A stretch of 64,000 nucleotides of DNA from NCBI GenBank assembly GCA_027493885.1, contig JAOSJZ010000001.1, positions 2,164,622 through 2,228,621 on the forward strand, read 5' to 3'. Below, one piece after another: positions 42,969 to 52,417 of this stretch. The position numbers were made by a program, and so were the translations under genes. This DNA comes from Gaiella sp. (GTDB taxonomy: Bacteria > Actinomycetota > Thermoleophilia > Gaiellales > Gaiellaceae). Every line of letters starts with the position of its first letter. The first letter of the stretch is position 1. The notes beneath the pieces are model-generated. The model was given only the letters and a program-made list of their open reading frames with translations. It was not told the DNA's origin and did no database searches.

Positions 42969-43049
42969 GCCGACAGCCGACGGCGGGCGTTCCTCCCCTT
43001 TCGCCCGCTGCCCGAGCAGAGGCCGGATGCCTGCCCGCCTCTGCCACCC

Positions 43050-43077
43050 GAAGCGGCCCGCCAGAGCGGGCCGCTTC
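43050..43077. terminator. Strong hairpin between convergent HtrA and patatin genes
   Basis: A 12-base arm GAAGCGGCCCGC, loop CAGA, and its perfect complement. It lies between the HtrA stop (42968) and the convergent patatin stop (43083), so it can serve both strands. There is little T-tract, as is common in GC-rich actinobacteria. Confidence 0.75.
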
Positions 43078-43082
43078 GCTCT

Positions 43083-44220
43083 CTAGCCGCCGCGCTCTGC
43101 GAGTGCGGCGGCCGTCTGCTCGTAGCCCCGTTCGATCAACGCTCTTTTTCGCCTCGAGGGGCCATTCGAGCCCCGTGCGGAAGCTCGAGTCGAGGGACAG
43201 CTCGCCGGGATCGCCGCGCACGATCGTCCTCGGCAGCGCGCGGTCGTGGCGGAAGGGAAAGTGCGCGCTCGAGAAGTGCGCGCGCACCTCGGCGGCGGCC
43301 GCCTCGCGGCGCCACGGGAGCGCCGAGCGGGTCACCGTGCCGACGACCTCCTCTTCGAGCGCCGCGAGGGCACGCACCGACGCGTCGCGGGCGTGGGCCG
43401 AGCGCACCTCGAGCTCGGTGTTGCGGGCAACGGTCACGCGCATCAGCCGGACGATCATGTCGGCGAGGTGCGGCGGCTCCCCGCGCTCCTGCCGCTCCTC
43501 CGCCGCCCGCAGCTCGCCGATCAGCGCTCGCACCGGCGGGACGGCACGGAAGCGCTCGAGCCGTCGCCGGAGCCGCGGCAGGTTGTCGCCCGTGCCGGTA
43601 GGCGTCCGCGAGATGTAACGGAATCCGACGATCTCGGCCACGGCGGGATTGTCGTAGGCGTGGCCGAGGGGGAAGTTGCGCACCCATCCGCCGTCGGTCC
43701 CGATCACGTCGCCGACCCGGAGCGGCAGCACGAGCGCGCTGATCGCCGCCGAGGCCAGCACCGCACGGGCCATCACGTCCACCGGGGTCGTCCTGCTCGA
43801 GTAGATGCGCTCGTAGGCGTGCAGCTCGTCCGGGAGGGCGCCGTCCGTCACGTCCGTCACCGTGACGACGAGCTCGACCGGTGCCTCGGCGAGGTCCCGG
43901 GCGAGGTCGTCGGCAGGTGCGAGGCGCTCGGCGATCGTCTCCGGCAGGACGTAGTCGTGGAGGCCGTTGAGCGGCGTCTGCCACAGCCGGTTTGGCCGGA
44001 ACGTCTCCTCGGGACGCAGCGCGAGGACGAACTCCTCGAGCTCGTCCAGGCGGTCGAGCGCCGCCATCACCCCGGAGAGGGCGCCGGCCGAGGTCCCGTA
44101 CACGAACCCGACCCGCTCCCAGAGCGGATCCTGGCGCACGCGCTGGAGGAATCCGAGCTCGAGCAGGAGGCCGTTCATCCCTCCCCCCGAGAGCACCAGT
44201 GCGAGATCGCGGTCGCTCAT
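43083..44220 (-). CDS. Patatin-like phospholipase, frameshifted near the C-terminus
   Basis: A patatin-domain protein from ATG 44220 with the oxyanion loop LVLSGGGMNGLLLELGF, nucleophile motif GFVYGTSAGALSG and catalytic Asp in IGTDGGWVRNFP. It should hydrolyse acyl lipids. The frame changes at 43145-43149 (a run of five T on the plus strand). Removing one base gives the ending ALIERGYEQTAAALAERGG and a stop at 43083, just inside the terminator, about 378 aa. Without the correction the frame runs through the terminator, so a sequencing error is likely. Confidence 0.82.
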
Positions 44221-44238
44221 CGCATCTATTGTGCTGGC

Positions 44239-44616
44239 GTGGAGCGGGAGGCACCGGAGAGAGGCACGCTCGACGTCCTCGACGAGGACCTGGCCTCCGA
44301 GGAGGAGCTCTGGCGCGAGGACGACGCCGGCGACCACGCCGGCTGGTGGTGCGTCCGCACGAACCCGTTCCCGTGCCCGGCGGACGGCTGCACCTTCGTC
44401 GCGGAGTTCATGACCGCAGCGCACCTCGTCCTCGTCTGGCAGGAGCGGGACGACCCGAACCTCCTCTGGCACGCGAACCGCGCCAAGCAGGTCGGCCGCA
44501 ACCCCCGCGTCGTCTCCTACGAGCTGGGGTATGGCCCGAGCGCCTCGTACTACGCCTGGGAGGCGGCCGGCCGGCCGGTGCACGGCATCAAGAACGAGCG
44601 ACCAGTGTCATCCTGA
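44239..44616 (+). CDS. Hypothetical protein with a possible zinc knuckle
   Basis: A 125-aa acidic protein from GTG 44239. The middle contains NPFPCPADGCTFVAEFMTAA followed by His, which has Cys-x4-Cys and downstream His spacing compatible with a small zinc site, then LVLVWQERDDPNLLWHAN. No family recognised. TATTGT ends six bases before the start, and the gene is divergent from the patatin gene with 18 bases between starts. Confidence 0.55.
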   Translation: MEREAPERGTLDVLDEDLASEEELWREDDAGDHAGWWCVRTNPFPCPADGCTFVAEFMTAAHLVLVWQERDDPNLLWHANRAKQVGRNPRVVSYELGYGPSASYYAWEAAGRPVHGIKNERPVSS

Positions 44617-44646
44617 CGTTGGTGACGGTGTAGCCGGCCAGCGTAC

Positions 44647-44675
44647 TTGACCGGTGGCGGGGCGCGAGCTACGGT
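44647..44675 (+). promoter_or_regulatory. Promoter TTGACC-N17-TACGGT for a leaderless transcript
   Basis: TTGACC (44647-44652), exactly 17 bases, TACGGT (44670-44675), then six bases to GTG 44682. It is one of the clearest promoters in the window and places the transcription start at or next to the start codon. Confidence 0.65.
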
Positions 44676-44681
44676 CGTCGG

Positions 44682-45254
44682 GTGGCCGCGAGCTTCCAGC
44701 CGGGCGGGCGCGCGCCCGCCCCCGAACCGCTCGACCTCGTCCAGGACTTCGTCAACACCGAGATCCCGGACTGGAATCGCGACGACATCGCGACCCCCGA
44801 GGCGCTCGCGGCATGGCTGCGCGCCCGCGGGTTGATCTGCGCCGCCGACGTCGTCGACGGCGAGACGTTCGTCGCGGCGCGCGCGCTGCGCGCCGCGCTG
44901 CGCGAGCTCGCGCTCGCGAACACGCTCGACGAGGCGCCCGCTCCCGCCCGGCGCGCGGCGATCGACGCCGCTTTCGGCGCCTTCCCGCTGGTCGTGCGGG
45001 CCGGGAGCGACGGACCTGGCGTCGCGCCGGCGGGAAGCGGCGCACGGCGCGGTCTCGGCGCGATCGTCGCGGTCGTCGCCGCCGCCAGGGCGGCGGGCAC
45101 CTGGGAGCGTCTCAAGGCGTGCCGCCAGGAGACGTGCGGCTGGTTGTTCTACGACGTGTCGCGGAACCGCTCGTCGAGCTGGTGCTCGATGCAGGTGTGC
45201 GGCGGCCGAGAGAAGTCCAGGGCCTACCGGCGCCGGCGGGCGGGGAGGACGTAG
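44682..45254 (+). CDS. CGNR zinc-finger / ABATE-domain protein (putative regulator)
   Basis: A 190-aa protein. The N-terminal ABATE region shows LDLVQDFVNTEIPDWNRDDI. The C-terminal CGNR finger reads CRQETCGWLFYDVSRNRSSS, then WCSMQVCGGREKSRAYRRR, with four Cys ligands (C-x4-C and C-x4-C) and the CGGR variant of CGNR. Such proteins are thought to be transcription factors. It immediately precedes the FtsX-type exporter genes (one-base overlap) and probably regulates or is co-expressed with them. Confidence 0.85.
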   Translation: MAASFQPGGRAPAPEPLDLVQDFVNTEIPDWNRDDIATPEALAAWLRARGLICAADVVDGETFVAARALRAALRELALANTLDEAPAPARRAAIDAAFGAFPLVVRAGSDGPGVAPAGSGARRGLGAIVAVVAAARAAGTWERLKACRQETCGWLFYDVSRNRSSSWCSMQVCGGREKSRAYRRRRAGRT

Positions 45255-48200
45255 TGCGAAGCGCGTGGTACGTCGTCACGCTGGCCGCGCGACGCCTGCG
45301 ACGCCGCGACGGCGGCGCGCTCGGCGCGGCAGCGGGTATCGCGGCCGCAGCCGCGGTGCTCGCGGGCATCCTCGTGGGCGCGACCGTCGCGAAGGATCGC
45401 AGCGTCGCCCAGGACGTCGAGCGCCTGCCGGCCGCGTCACGCGCCGTTCGCGCCTCGTGGTTCGGCGTCCCCGCACGCCCCGACGAGGCCTGGGCGACGC
45501 TCGACCGCCGGGCTCGCGCCGGGCTCGCGCGGCTCCCGGCGGGCGACCCCGTGCCGATCGTCCTCGTCCGGGAGAGCACGGTCGGCGGCGTGTTCGCCGG
45601 GCTCGCCGCCGTGGACGGGCTCGCGCCGTACGTGGTGCTCCGCTCGGGGCGGATGCCGCACCCCTGCACGCCAGAACGGTGTGAGGTCCTCCGTCTTCGT
45701 GGCGAGGGACGGCTCCCTGACGTCCCCGGGCTGCGCGTCGTGGAGGTGGGGACCGGGACGCTGCGCTCGCGCCAGCTCTTCGGCGATTTCCTGGCGCCCA
45801 CCGACAACGCGCTCGCCGACGCCGAGCTGGCGCCGGCGCTCACGCGGTCGGATCGCTACCATCGCCCGGCGCCCGGGCCGCTCGTCGTCGCCGAGGGCGT
45901 CGCCGGGCTCGTCTCGTCTCCGGCTCTCGCCCGTACGTACCGCAGCTACAGCTGGGTGCAGCCCCTTCGGGGCGGGACGCCGCGGCTGTGGGAGATCCGC
46001 CGGCTCGTCGAGGCGGCCGACCGGGCGCGTGCCGACCTGCAGGCCCGGTCGCCGTCCTGGTCGCTGCTCGCCCCCGCGGAGGAGCTCCGCTCGGCCGCGA
46101 ACGACGCGACGGTTGCCGGGCGGCGGCTGCTCCTCGTCGGCGGCGAGGCGGCGACGCTGCTCGTCGCGTTCGCGGTGCTCGCGGCGGGTGCGCTGCGGCG
46201 CGATCTCGCCGCCGCACGGCGGCGGCTCACGTGGCACGGCGCGCGCCGCTGGCAGCGCGCGCTGCTCACGGGGGCGGAGAGCAGCGCGATCGGGCTCGGC
46301 GGCGCCGCGGCCGGCTGGGTGCTGGGCTCGCTCGCGGGCGCGATCGGCGCCTCGCTCGCGGGTGCTCCCGTCGCGCCCGTCCTCGGCGAGAGCGTCCTCT
46401 CGCCGGGCGGGCTGCTGCTCGGCTTCGCGGTCGCCGTCCTCGCGGCCGGCGTGATCGCGATCGCCGTGTCGATCGGCCCGGGCCGCCGGGCTCGGGTCGG
46501 TGCGCTCGACCTCGCAGCGCTGGCCGCGGTCCTCGCCACGCTCGCGATCCTCGCGAGCGGGTCGGTCGACGCGCGCGATCTCGCGGCGGGAGGCGCCGCG
46601 CCTGCTGTCCTGCTGATGCTGCCGGGTCTCGTCGCCTTCGCGGCCGCGGTGTGTGCGACGCGGCTGCTTCCGGCGGCCGGGCGGCTGATCGCGCGGCACC
46701 GGGCCGGGGCGGCTCGCCTCGCCGGCGTCTCGGTCAGCCGTGCGCCCGGAGCTGCCGGAGTGGCGGCCGGCTTTCTTGCTCTCGCCGTCGGCCTCGCCGT
46801 GCTCGCGGCCGCGTACCGATCGACGCTGGAGTCCGGCCAGCGCGACCAGGCCGCGTTCGCGGTGCCCGCGGACGTCGTCGTCCGCGAGGACCTCCGCTCG
46901 CTCGTCCCGGTGCTTCGTGCGGCGCCGCTTCGGCGCTACGCCGCCTTGCCGGGGGTCGAGACCGCGTCGCCGGTCCTGCGTACCGCCGCGAGCGCGGGGC
47001 CGACCGCTTCGATCTCGGGAGTGACCGTCGTCGGCGTGCCGCGCGAGGCGATCGCGGCGCTGCCGCTCTGGCGCACGAACTGGGGAACGAGCAGGCCCGG
47101 CCTCGCTCGTGCGGTGTCGCCGGACGGGCCGACGGCGCTGCGGGGCATTCGCCTCGACGGATCCCGGCTGCGGCTGGCGGTCGGACCGGGCCTCCTCTCG
47201 TACCAGGCGACGGTCAGGCAACCCGACGGCTCGTTCCACGTCGTGGTGCTCGGCTCCGCCGACGCGCACCGCGCGACGGTGCTCTCCGCGTCGCTGCCGG
47301 GACGAGCGCGGGGCGGCCTGCTCGTCTCGCTCGAGCTCGTCCCGCCGCGGATCATCGAGCGCGGCTCCGACGGGGTGTTGCGCTGCGCGGGCAGACGACG
47401 CTCCGGCTGCTCGGCGCCTCGCTCGCGGGCTGGCTGGGGAGGGCGGTGTGGCGCTCGCGCGCGGGCCGGGAACGACGGCCCGAGGCTCGCTCCGCGTGAC
47501 CTACGCGCTGACGCCGCAACGGATCGCACGTGTCCGTGCCAGGCAGCCGACCGACGATGCGCTCCCCCGCGCCGCGGTCACGCCCGCGCTCGCCGCCCTC
47601 GCCGGCGGGGTCGGCGGCCGCCTCCCGCTCGTGATCGGCGGCGAGCCGGTCAACGTGCGGGTCTCTGCGGTGGTCGACCGGATCCCCGGGACGACAGGCG
47701 ACGCGGTCCTCGCCGACCTGGGCGCGCTCGCCACGGCGATCGACACCGCCGCCCCCGGGGTGGCGGACGTCTCGGAGGTGTGGCTCGACGTCGCGCCGGA
47801 GCAGCGGGCAGCCGTCGACGCAGCGCTTGCGCGACACCCGTTCGCCGTGCTCGAGAAGGCCTCCCGAGCCGCCCTGGAGGCGGACGCGCGGCGCGACCCG
47901 CTCGGCCACGGCACGCTCCTCGCGCTCGCCGCGGTCGCGCTCGCTGCTCTCGCCCTGGCCGCGACCGGTCTCGTCGTCGCGATCCGCGCCGATCTGCGCG
48001 ACGACCGGGGCGAGTTGACGGAGCTGGAGGCGCACGGGGCCACGCCGGCGCTGCTGCGCCGCGTCGTCGCCGGGCGGGCCGTCGTGGTCGCGTGCGTCGG
48101 TGCGCTGCTCGGAGCTCTCGCAGGCATCGCGCTCGCCGTCCTCGTGACGCGTGTCGTGGCGGTGACGGCCCGGGCAGACGCGCCCGAGCCGCCGCTCGCG

Positions 48201-48335
48201 ACCACGGTCGACCCGCTGGCCCTCGTCGTCGGCGCAGCGGTGTTCGCCGCCGCCGCGGCGGGGCTCGTGGCGTTCTCGACGCGCCGCGCCTTCGCCGACC
48301 CCCGCGGCCCGGGTCGGATCGGAGGCGAGAGATGA
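45254..48335 (+). CDS. FtsX-like ABC permease, large, with two frameshifts
   Basis: About 1027 residues if corrected. It has an N-terminal helix and periplasmic domain, a cluster of helices (about residues 295-480), a second periplasmic domain starting at the AAYRSTLESG segment, and a final four-helix FtsX block (LALAAVALAALALAATGLVV onward). This two-unit layout is typical of MacB/LolCE-like FtsX permeases that move lipids, peptides or act as mechanotransducers. The frame changes near 47372-47380 and again near 47432-47436 (run of four G); the segment between reads GQTTLRLLGASLAGW in the third frame. ATGA overlap with the ATPase gene makes this one transporter. Confidence 0.78.
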
Positions 48336-49864
48336 GCCCGCTCGTCGATCTCAGGGACGTCTTCGTCGTCCACCCCTCGGACGATGGCGGCGTCGCGGCT
48401 CTGCGCGGGCTCACGCTGGGCGTCGAGAACGGTGAGATCTGCATCGTGCTCGGGCCGAGCGGCGCCGGCAAGTCGACCCTCGTCCGCGTAGTCGCCGGGC
48501 TCGAGCGCCCGTCCGCGGGGCTGGCGCTCGTGGATGGGCTCGACGTGGGCGCGGCGTCCGCGTCCGCGGCCGCACGCCACCGCGCCCGGGTGGTCGGCTA
48601 CGCCGACCAGCACTACTGGCGCGCGCTCTCCGGCGACCTGACGGCGCGGGAGCTCGTCGGCCTCCCGCTCGGCCTGCGCGGCGAGGCCCGGCCCGCGCGG
48701 GACCGCCGCGCGCTCGGCTTGCTCGAGCGGGTCGGGCTGCGCGACCGCGCAGGGGCGCTCCCCCGCGAGCTCTCGGGTGGCGAGCAGCAGCGCATCGCCC
48801 TCTGCGCGGCGGTGGCGCACTCGCCGGCGCTGCTCGTCGCGGACGAGCCGACCGGGGAGCTCGACGGGGAGACGGCCGCGGGCGTGCTCGACCTGCTCGC
48901 CGAGCTCGCGCGCGACGAGGGCGCCGCAGCGCTGGTCGTCAGCCACGACCCGGCCTCGGCGGCGATCGCCGACCGGGTCGTGCACGTCCGCGACGGGCGG
49001 ATCGGCGAGGAGCGGCGCGCGGACGGCGACACGGTCGTGATCGGCCGCGGGGGCTGGCTGCGCGTTCCGGAGGAGACGCTGCGGGCGGCCGGGATCGGGG
49101 AGCGTGCCTCGGTCCGCCTCGGTCGCCGCGTGGTGGAGCTGCATCCCGTCGGCGCGGTCGCCGTCGGGGAGGACTCGCGCGACGCGCCGCCGACCGCGGC
49201 CGGCGCGCCCGTCGAGGCGCGCGGCGTGACTCGGCGCTTCGGGCTCGAGACGGCGCTCGCCCGCGTCGACGCGACCTTCTCCCCGGGGATGCTCACGGTC
49301 GTCACCGGCCCCTCCGGCTCGGGCAAGTCGGCGCTCCTCGCGTTGCTCGCCGGGCTGGACACGCCGGACGAGGGCGAGATCGCGATCGGAGGCGTCGTGC
49401 TCTCCGGGCTCGACCGCGACACGCGGGCGGCCTTCAGGCGCGAGCACATCGGCGTCGTCGGGCAGACGCCGGGGCTCGCCGGCTTGCTCACCGCCCGCGA
49501 GAACGTGGAGCTCGTCCTCGGGCTTCGTGGCGTCGACGGCGTCGAGTCGCACGAGCGGGCGATGGACGCGCTTGCGATCGTCGGGCTCGCCGATCATGCC
49601 GCCCGCGCGGTCGACCGACTCTCGGCCGGCGAGCGCGAGCGCGTCGCGCTCGCCCGGGCGATCGCGGGCGGCCCCGGCGTGCTCATCGCCGACGAGCCCA
49701 CGGCCCGGCTCGACAGCGCGACCACGCTCGCGATCGGCGGCCTCCTTGCCGACCTTGCCCGGGAGCATGGCACGACCGTGATCTGCGCGACCCACGACCC
49801 GCTGCTCGTCACGCTCGCGGACGCCGAGGTGGCCCTCCACCGGGCGCCGGTACGATCGGCCTGA
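48332..49864 (+). CDS. Double ABC ATPase (LolD/MacB-like) with inserted linker domain
   Basis: A 510-aa protein with two complete nucleotide-binding domains. Domain 1 (residues 1-230) has [28 protein letters not shown] and [12 protein letters not shown]. Domain 2 (290-510) has [32 protein letters not shown] and [12 protein letters not shown]. Between them, residues 232-275 read [20 protein letters not shown] and continue GERASVRLG, resembling an AbrB-like swapped-hairpin strand pattern; that resemblance is by eye. Two different ATPase sites would serve the single FtsX-type permease encoded upstream. Confidence 0.85.
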   Translation: MSPLVDLRDVFVVHPSDDGGVAALRGLTLGVENGEICIVLGPSGAGKSTLVRVVAGLERPSAGLALVDGLDVGAASASAAARHRARVVGYADQHYWRALSGDLTARELVGLPLGLRGEARPARDRRALGLLERVGLRDRAGALPRELSGGEQQRIALCAAVAHSPALLVADEPTGELDGETAAGVLDLLAELARDEGAAALVVSHDPASAAIADRVVHVRDGRIGEERRADGDTVVIGRGGWLRVPEETLRAAGIGERASVRLGRRVVELHPVGAVAVGEDSRDAPPTAAGAPVEARGVTRRFGLETALARVDATFSPGMLTVVTGPSGSGKSALLALLAGLDTPDEGEIAIGGVVLSGLDRDTRAAFRREHIGVVGQTPGLAGLLTARENVELVLGLRGVDGVESHERAMDALAIVGLADHAARAVDRLSAGERERVALARAIAGGPGVLIADEPTARLDSATTLAIGGLLADLAREHGTTVICATHDPLLVTLADAEVALHRAPVRSA

Positions 49865-50076
49865 TGGCGAGCGTGAGCGACACCTTCCAGGTTTCCGGCG
49901 TGCGGTGCGAGCGCTGCGTGATGCGACTCGCGACGGCGCTCGAGGGACAGCCCGGTCTCGAGTCGGCGCACGCGAACCTGATGGGCGAGGTGACGCTCGC
50001 CTGGGACGACGAGGTGACCTCCCGCGAGACGCTCCTCGAACAGCTCGCCGGCGCCGGCTTCCACCAGCGCGCCTGA
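49864..50076 (+). CDS. Heavy-metal-associated (CopZ-like) domain protein
   Basis: A 70-aa ferredoxin-like HMA domain with the metal site GVRCERCVMRL (CxxC), typical of copper chaperones and P-type ATPase sensors. Its ATG overlaps the ATPase stop by one base (TGATG), but a TACGAT seven bases upstream suggests it also has its own leaderless promoter. It lies just before a redox-type sigma factor. Confidence 0.85.
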   Translation: MASVSDTFQVSGVRCERCVMRLATALEGQPGLESAHANLMGEVTLAWDDEVTSRETLLEQLAGAGFHQRA

Positions 50077-50095
50077 CCTCCAGACCGGCCGGGTC

Positions 50096-50122
50096 GGGAA
50101 TAGTCACGTCCCGACGGCCGTT
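50096..50122 (+). promoter_or_regulatory. SigR-type promoter GGGAAT-N18-GTT upstream of the ECF sigma gene
   Basis: GGGAAT at 50096-50101 and GTT at 50120-50122 are separated by 18 bases, matching the consensus of promoters used by the actinobacterial thiol-stress sigma factor SigR. It lies 34 bases before the start of the sigma gene, implying autoregulation. Confidence 0.6.
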
Positions 50123-50149
50123 CACCTTCCCGAGAGACGTTGATACGGT
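50121..50149 (+). promoter_or_regulatory. Housekeeping-type promoter TTCACC-N17-TACGGT
   Basis: TTCACC (50121-50126) and TACGGT (50144-50149) with 17 bases between, ending six bases before GTG 50156. It overlaps the end of the SigR-type promoter. A vegetative plus a SigR promoter is the arrangement known for sigR in Streptomyces. Confidence 0.5.
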
Positions 50150-50155
50150 AGCCGC

Positions 50156-50746
50156 GTGGGCGAGCCGGATACGGGCGAGCCGGACGAGGCGCGCCGGATC
50201 GCGACGGAGGCACGCGATCGGGTCCGCTTCGAGGAAGAGGCGCTCGCGCTCGCCGACCAGGTCTACCGGGTCGCACGGCGGTTCGTCACGACGCGTGAGG
50301 AAGCAGAGGATCTGGTGCAGGACACGTATGCGAGAGCGTTCAGGAGCTGGCAGTCGTATACCCCGGGAACGAACCTGCGGGCCTGGCTGCTGCGGATCCT
50401 CACCAACCTCAACGTCGACCGCGGCCGCCGGTTGCAGCGGCGCCCGGACGAGACCCCGCTCGAGGAGACGGACTACTACCTGGCCAACAAGGTGGCCCAG
50501 TCGGCGGGCGAGCAGGTGCTCGACCAGGACCGTGTCGTCGAGCGCCTCTCGCAGGATTCCATCGTGACCGCGCTCTCGGCGCTTCCCGACGACTTCCGCG
50601 AGGTCGTCGTGCTCGTCGACATCGGGGACTTCAGCTACGCGGACGCGGCGCAGATCCTCGACATCCCGATGGGAACGGTGATGTCCCGGCTCCACCGCGG
50701 GAGACGGCTGCTCAAGGCAAGGCTGGCCGAGGAGGCCGTCGGATGA
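50156..50746 (+). CDS. ECF sigma factor, SigR/SigH-like
   Basis: A 196-aa ECF sigma-70 protein. Region 2 is seen as VTTREEAEDLVQDTYARAFR and FRSWQSYTPGTNLRAWLLRI, region 4 as LPDDFREVVVLVDIGDFSYA and IPMGTVMSRLHRGRRLLKARL. The NLRAWLLRILTNLNVDRGRR segment and the paired zinc anti-sigma place it with SigR/SigH, which direct thiol-oxidative stress genes. An ATGA overlap couples it to the anti-sigma gene. Confidence 0.9.
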   Translation: MGEPDTGEPDEARRIATEARDRVRFEEEALALADQVYRVARRFVTTREEAEDLVQDTYARAFRSWQSYTPGTNLRAWLLRILTNLNVDRGRRLQRRPDETPLEETDYYLANKVAQSAGEQVLDQDRVVERLSQDSIVTALSALPDDFREVVVLVDIGDFSYADAAQILDIPMGTVMSRLHRGRRLLKARLAEEAVG

Positions 50747-50988
50747 CGGACGACTGCGGCAAGTGCGAGGAGCTTCTGCAGGGCTACCTCGACCGCGAGC
50801 TGACCGACGAGGAGGTCGCGCAGGCGGAGCGCCATCTCGACGCGTGCGACTACTGCCGGCGCCGCTACCGCTTCGAGGAGTCGCTCCGCACGTACGTGCG
50901 CACGACCGCGGCGGAGCGGATGCCGCCCGGCCTGATGGCGAAGCTCGCGCAGTTGCGAACGACCGACCCGGGCACCTACACCGCGTAG
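50743..50988 (+). CDS. Zinc-binding anti-sigma factor (RsrA-like)
   Basis: An 81-aa protein with CGKCEELLQGYLDRELTDEE followed by HLDACDYCRRRYRFEESLR, the HxxxCxxC ZAS motif with additional N-terminal cysteines. In RsrA, oxidation of these cysteines releases zinc and the sigma factor. Length and gene order (sigma then anti-sigma, ATGA overlap) fit. Its 3' end overlaps the convergent DUF6159 gene by 13 bases. Confidence 0.88.
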   Translation: MTDDCGKCEELLQGYLDRELTDEEVAQAERHLDACDYCRRRYRFEESLRTYVRTTAAERMPPGLMAKLAQLRTTDPGTYTA

Positions 50989-51803
50989 CCGCCTTTGCGG
51001 GCGACAGCGCTCTCGAGATCTCCGTCGGTGAAGGGCCCCGTGCCGCCGCTCCCGGACGCGTACCGGTAGAGCGCGACCGAGAACACCGCTCGCGCCGCGC
51101 TGCCGAGCACCCCCGCGGCGACGGCGACGAGGACGCCCACGACGACGAGCGCGATCGCGAGCGCCGTCGAGCCGGAGGCGAGGCCGAGGGAGATCAACGC
51201 CACCGCCGGCAGCGTCCCGAGCACGGCGAAGAGCACGCCGATCGAGGCCGTGCCGACGAGCTGTTCCCCGAAGCGCTGCCGGAAGAGCGTTGCGGAGCGA
51301 TCGAGCGCCGCGAGCGGCCCGAGCCCCTCGAGCGCGACGACCGGGACGACGAGGAACGTCGCGAGCCCCCACGCGACCGTCGCCGCCCCGAGCAGCAGGT
51401 TGCCGAGGATCCCCGCGCGGCTCCGCAGCGCCTGGAGGACGAGGTTCACCGTGGTCAGCACGAGCGCCCAGCCGGCGATCGCTCCGAGCCGCGCCGAGGC
51501 GACGGCGGTACCGCCGCTCACCGTCGCCCCTCGCCCGTCGAGCACCTCCGCCGCGGCGGCGGCGAGCGCGACCGCGAAGTAGGTCGCGACGAGCGTCGCG
51601 AGGTAGACGCCGACGACGGCGATCGCGCCGGCGAGCCACTTCTCCTCGATCGAGTACGCGACGGCCGCCGGCACGAGGAACGCGAGCGCCGTCGCCGCCG
51701 ACGCGACGCCGCCCAGCATCACGAGGACGCTGAGCGACGCGTCGCTGCGCACGACGCGCAGGCTCACCGTCGCGAGGTGCCAGCCCCTGGCGATCCGTCC
51801 CAC
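50976..51803 (-). CDS. DUF6159-like polytopic membrane protein
   Basis: A 275-aa protein from GTG 51803 with about six helices in three pairs: RIARGWHLATVSLRVVRSDA at the start, then VLVMLGGVASAATALAFLV, LATLVATYFAVALAAAAAEV, ATFLVVPVVALEGLGPLAAL and a final long hydrophobic pair before the YRYASGSGGTGPF tail. The WxLxKxSxxVLxxDxxL-like start and VVPVLVxEG-like block fit the DUF6159 family, whose function is unknown. Confidence 0.7.
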   Translation of the reverse strand: MGRIARGWHLATVSLRVVRSDASLSVLVMLGGVASAATALAFLVPAAVAYSIEEKWLAGAIAVVGVYLATLVATYFAVALAAAAAEVLDGRGATVSGGTAVASARLGAIAGWALVLTTVNLVLQALRSRAGILGNLLLGAATVAWGLATFLVVPVVALEGLGPLAALDRSATLFRQRFGEQLVGTASIGVLFAVLGTLPAVALISLGLASGSTALAIALVVVGVLVAVAAGVLGSAARAVFSVALYRYASGSGGTGPFTDGDLESAVARKGGYAV

Positions 51804-51880
51804 GGGCAGCGACGCTAGCAGGGGCCACGGGCCCGGCCCGTGCGCGGCCTCGGCGCCGACGTAGCACGCCGCCACCGGGG

Positions 51881-52417
51881 TCAGGCACCTGCAGTGCCAG
51901 ACCCCAGGTCGTCCGGCGTGTCCACGTCGCCGGGGGCGCCGAGGTCGTCGCAGGCGACGAGGCGCGGCTCGACGACCCGAAGCCCCGCGTCGGGGACGTG
52001 CCGCCAGGCGGCGCGCGCGGCGAGCAGCGGGTGGCCGCGGGCGCCGCCGTACGAGGCTGCAACGACGTCGCCGCCCTCCGCACGCCAGCTCGCGATCACG
52101 CGCGCGACCGCCTCCGGAGAGAGGTCGGGGCCGTCGGCCATGATCACGATCGCGGCCTCGGCGTCCTCGGCGAGCGCCGCGAGCCCACAGCGCAGCGACG
52201 CGCCCGGCCCGCGCTTCCACTCGCCGCAGTGGACGAGGCGCGCCCGACCTTGCAGCAGACTGTTGCAAAGTCGGTACGCGCCCTCGACGACGACGATCTC
52301 GTCCACCGGGCTCGCGGCGAGGCGCTCGAGCACCCGCGGGAGCAGGAGCCGCTGCTTGGGGGAGCCGAAGCGGCTCGCGGCACCGGCGGCGAGGACGACC
52401 GCGGCGACCCGGCTCAC
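51881..52417 (-). CDS. MocA/MobA-like NTP transferase
   Basis: A 178-aa nucleotidyltransferase: AAVVLAAGAASRFGSPKQRL (nucleotide loop), CGEWKRGPGASLRCGLAAL, VIMADGPDLSPEAVARVI with the metal-binding Asp, and GDVDTPDDL at the end. MocA enzymes add CMP to molybdopterin for enzymes of the xanthine dehydrogenase family. Three such subunit genes lie 700 bases away on the other strand, supporting that role. An interspersed palindrome lies inside the gene and encodes LCNSLLQ, where relatives have a short loop. GTGA overlap with the cyclophilin gene. Confidence 0.8.
   Translation of the reverse strand: MSRVAAVVLAAGAASRFGSPKQRLLLPRVLERLAASPVDEIVVVEGAYRLCNSLLQGRARLVHCGEWKRGPGASLRCGLAALAEDAEAAIVIMADGPDLSPEAVARVIASWRAEGGDVVAASYGGARGHPLLAARAAWRHVPDAGLRVVEPRLVACDDLGAPGDVDTPDDLGSGTAGA
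52250..52268. repeat. Intragenic near-palindrome related to the 12049 element
   Basis: On the minus strand TTGCAACAG-T-CTGCTGCAA; 17 of 18 bases match the element at 12048-12065. It lies in frame inside the MocA-like gene. Confidence 0.55.

Noticed and set aside
43083-44220. Patatin extended past the terminator as a 44-kDa or larger protein
   Set aside because: The extended frame crosses the strong hairpin and enters HtrA antisense; the corrected frame ends naturally just before the hairpin.
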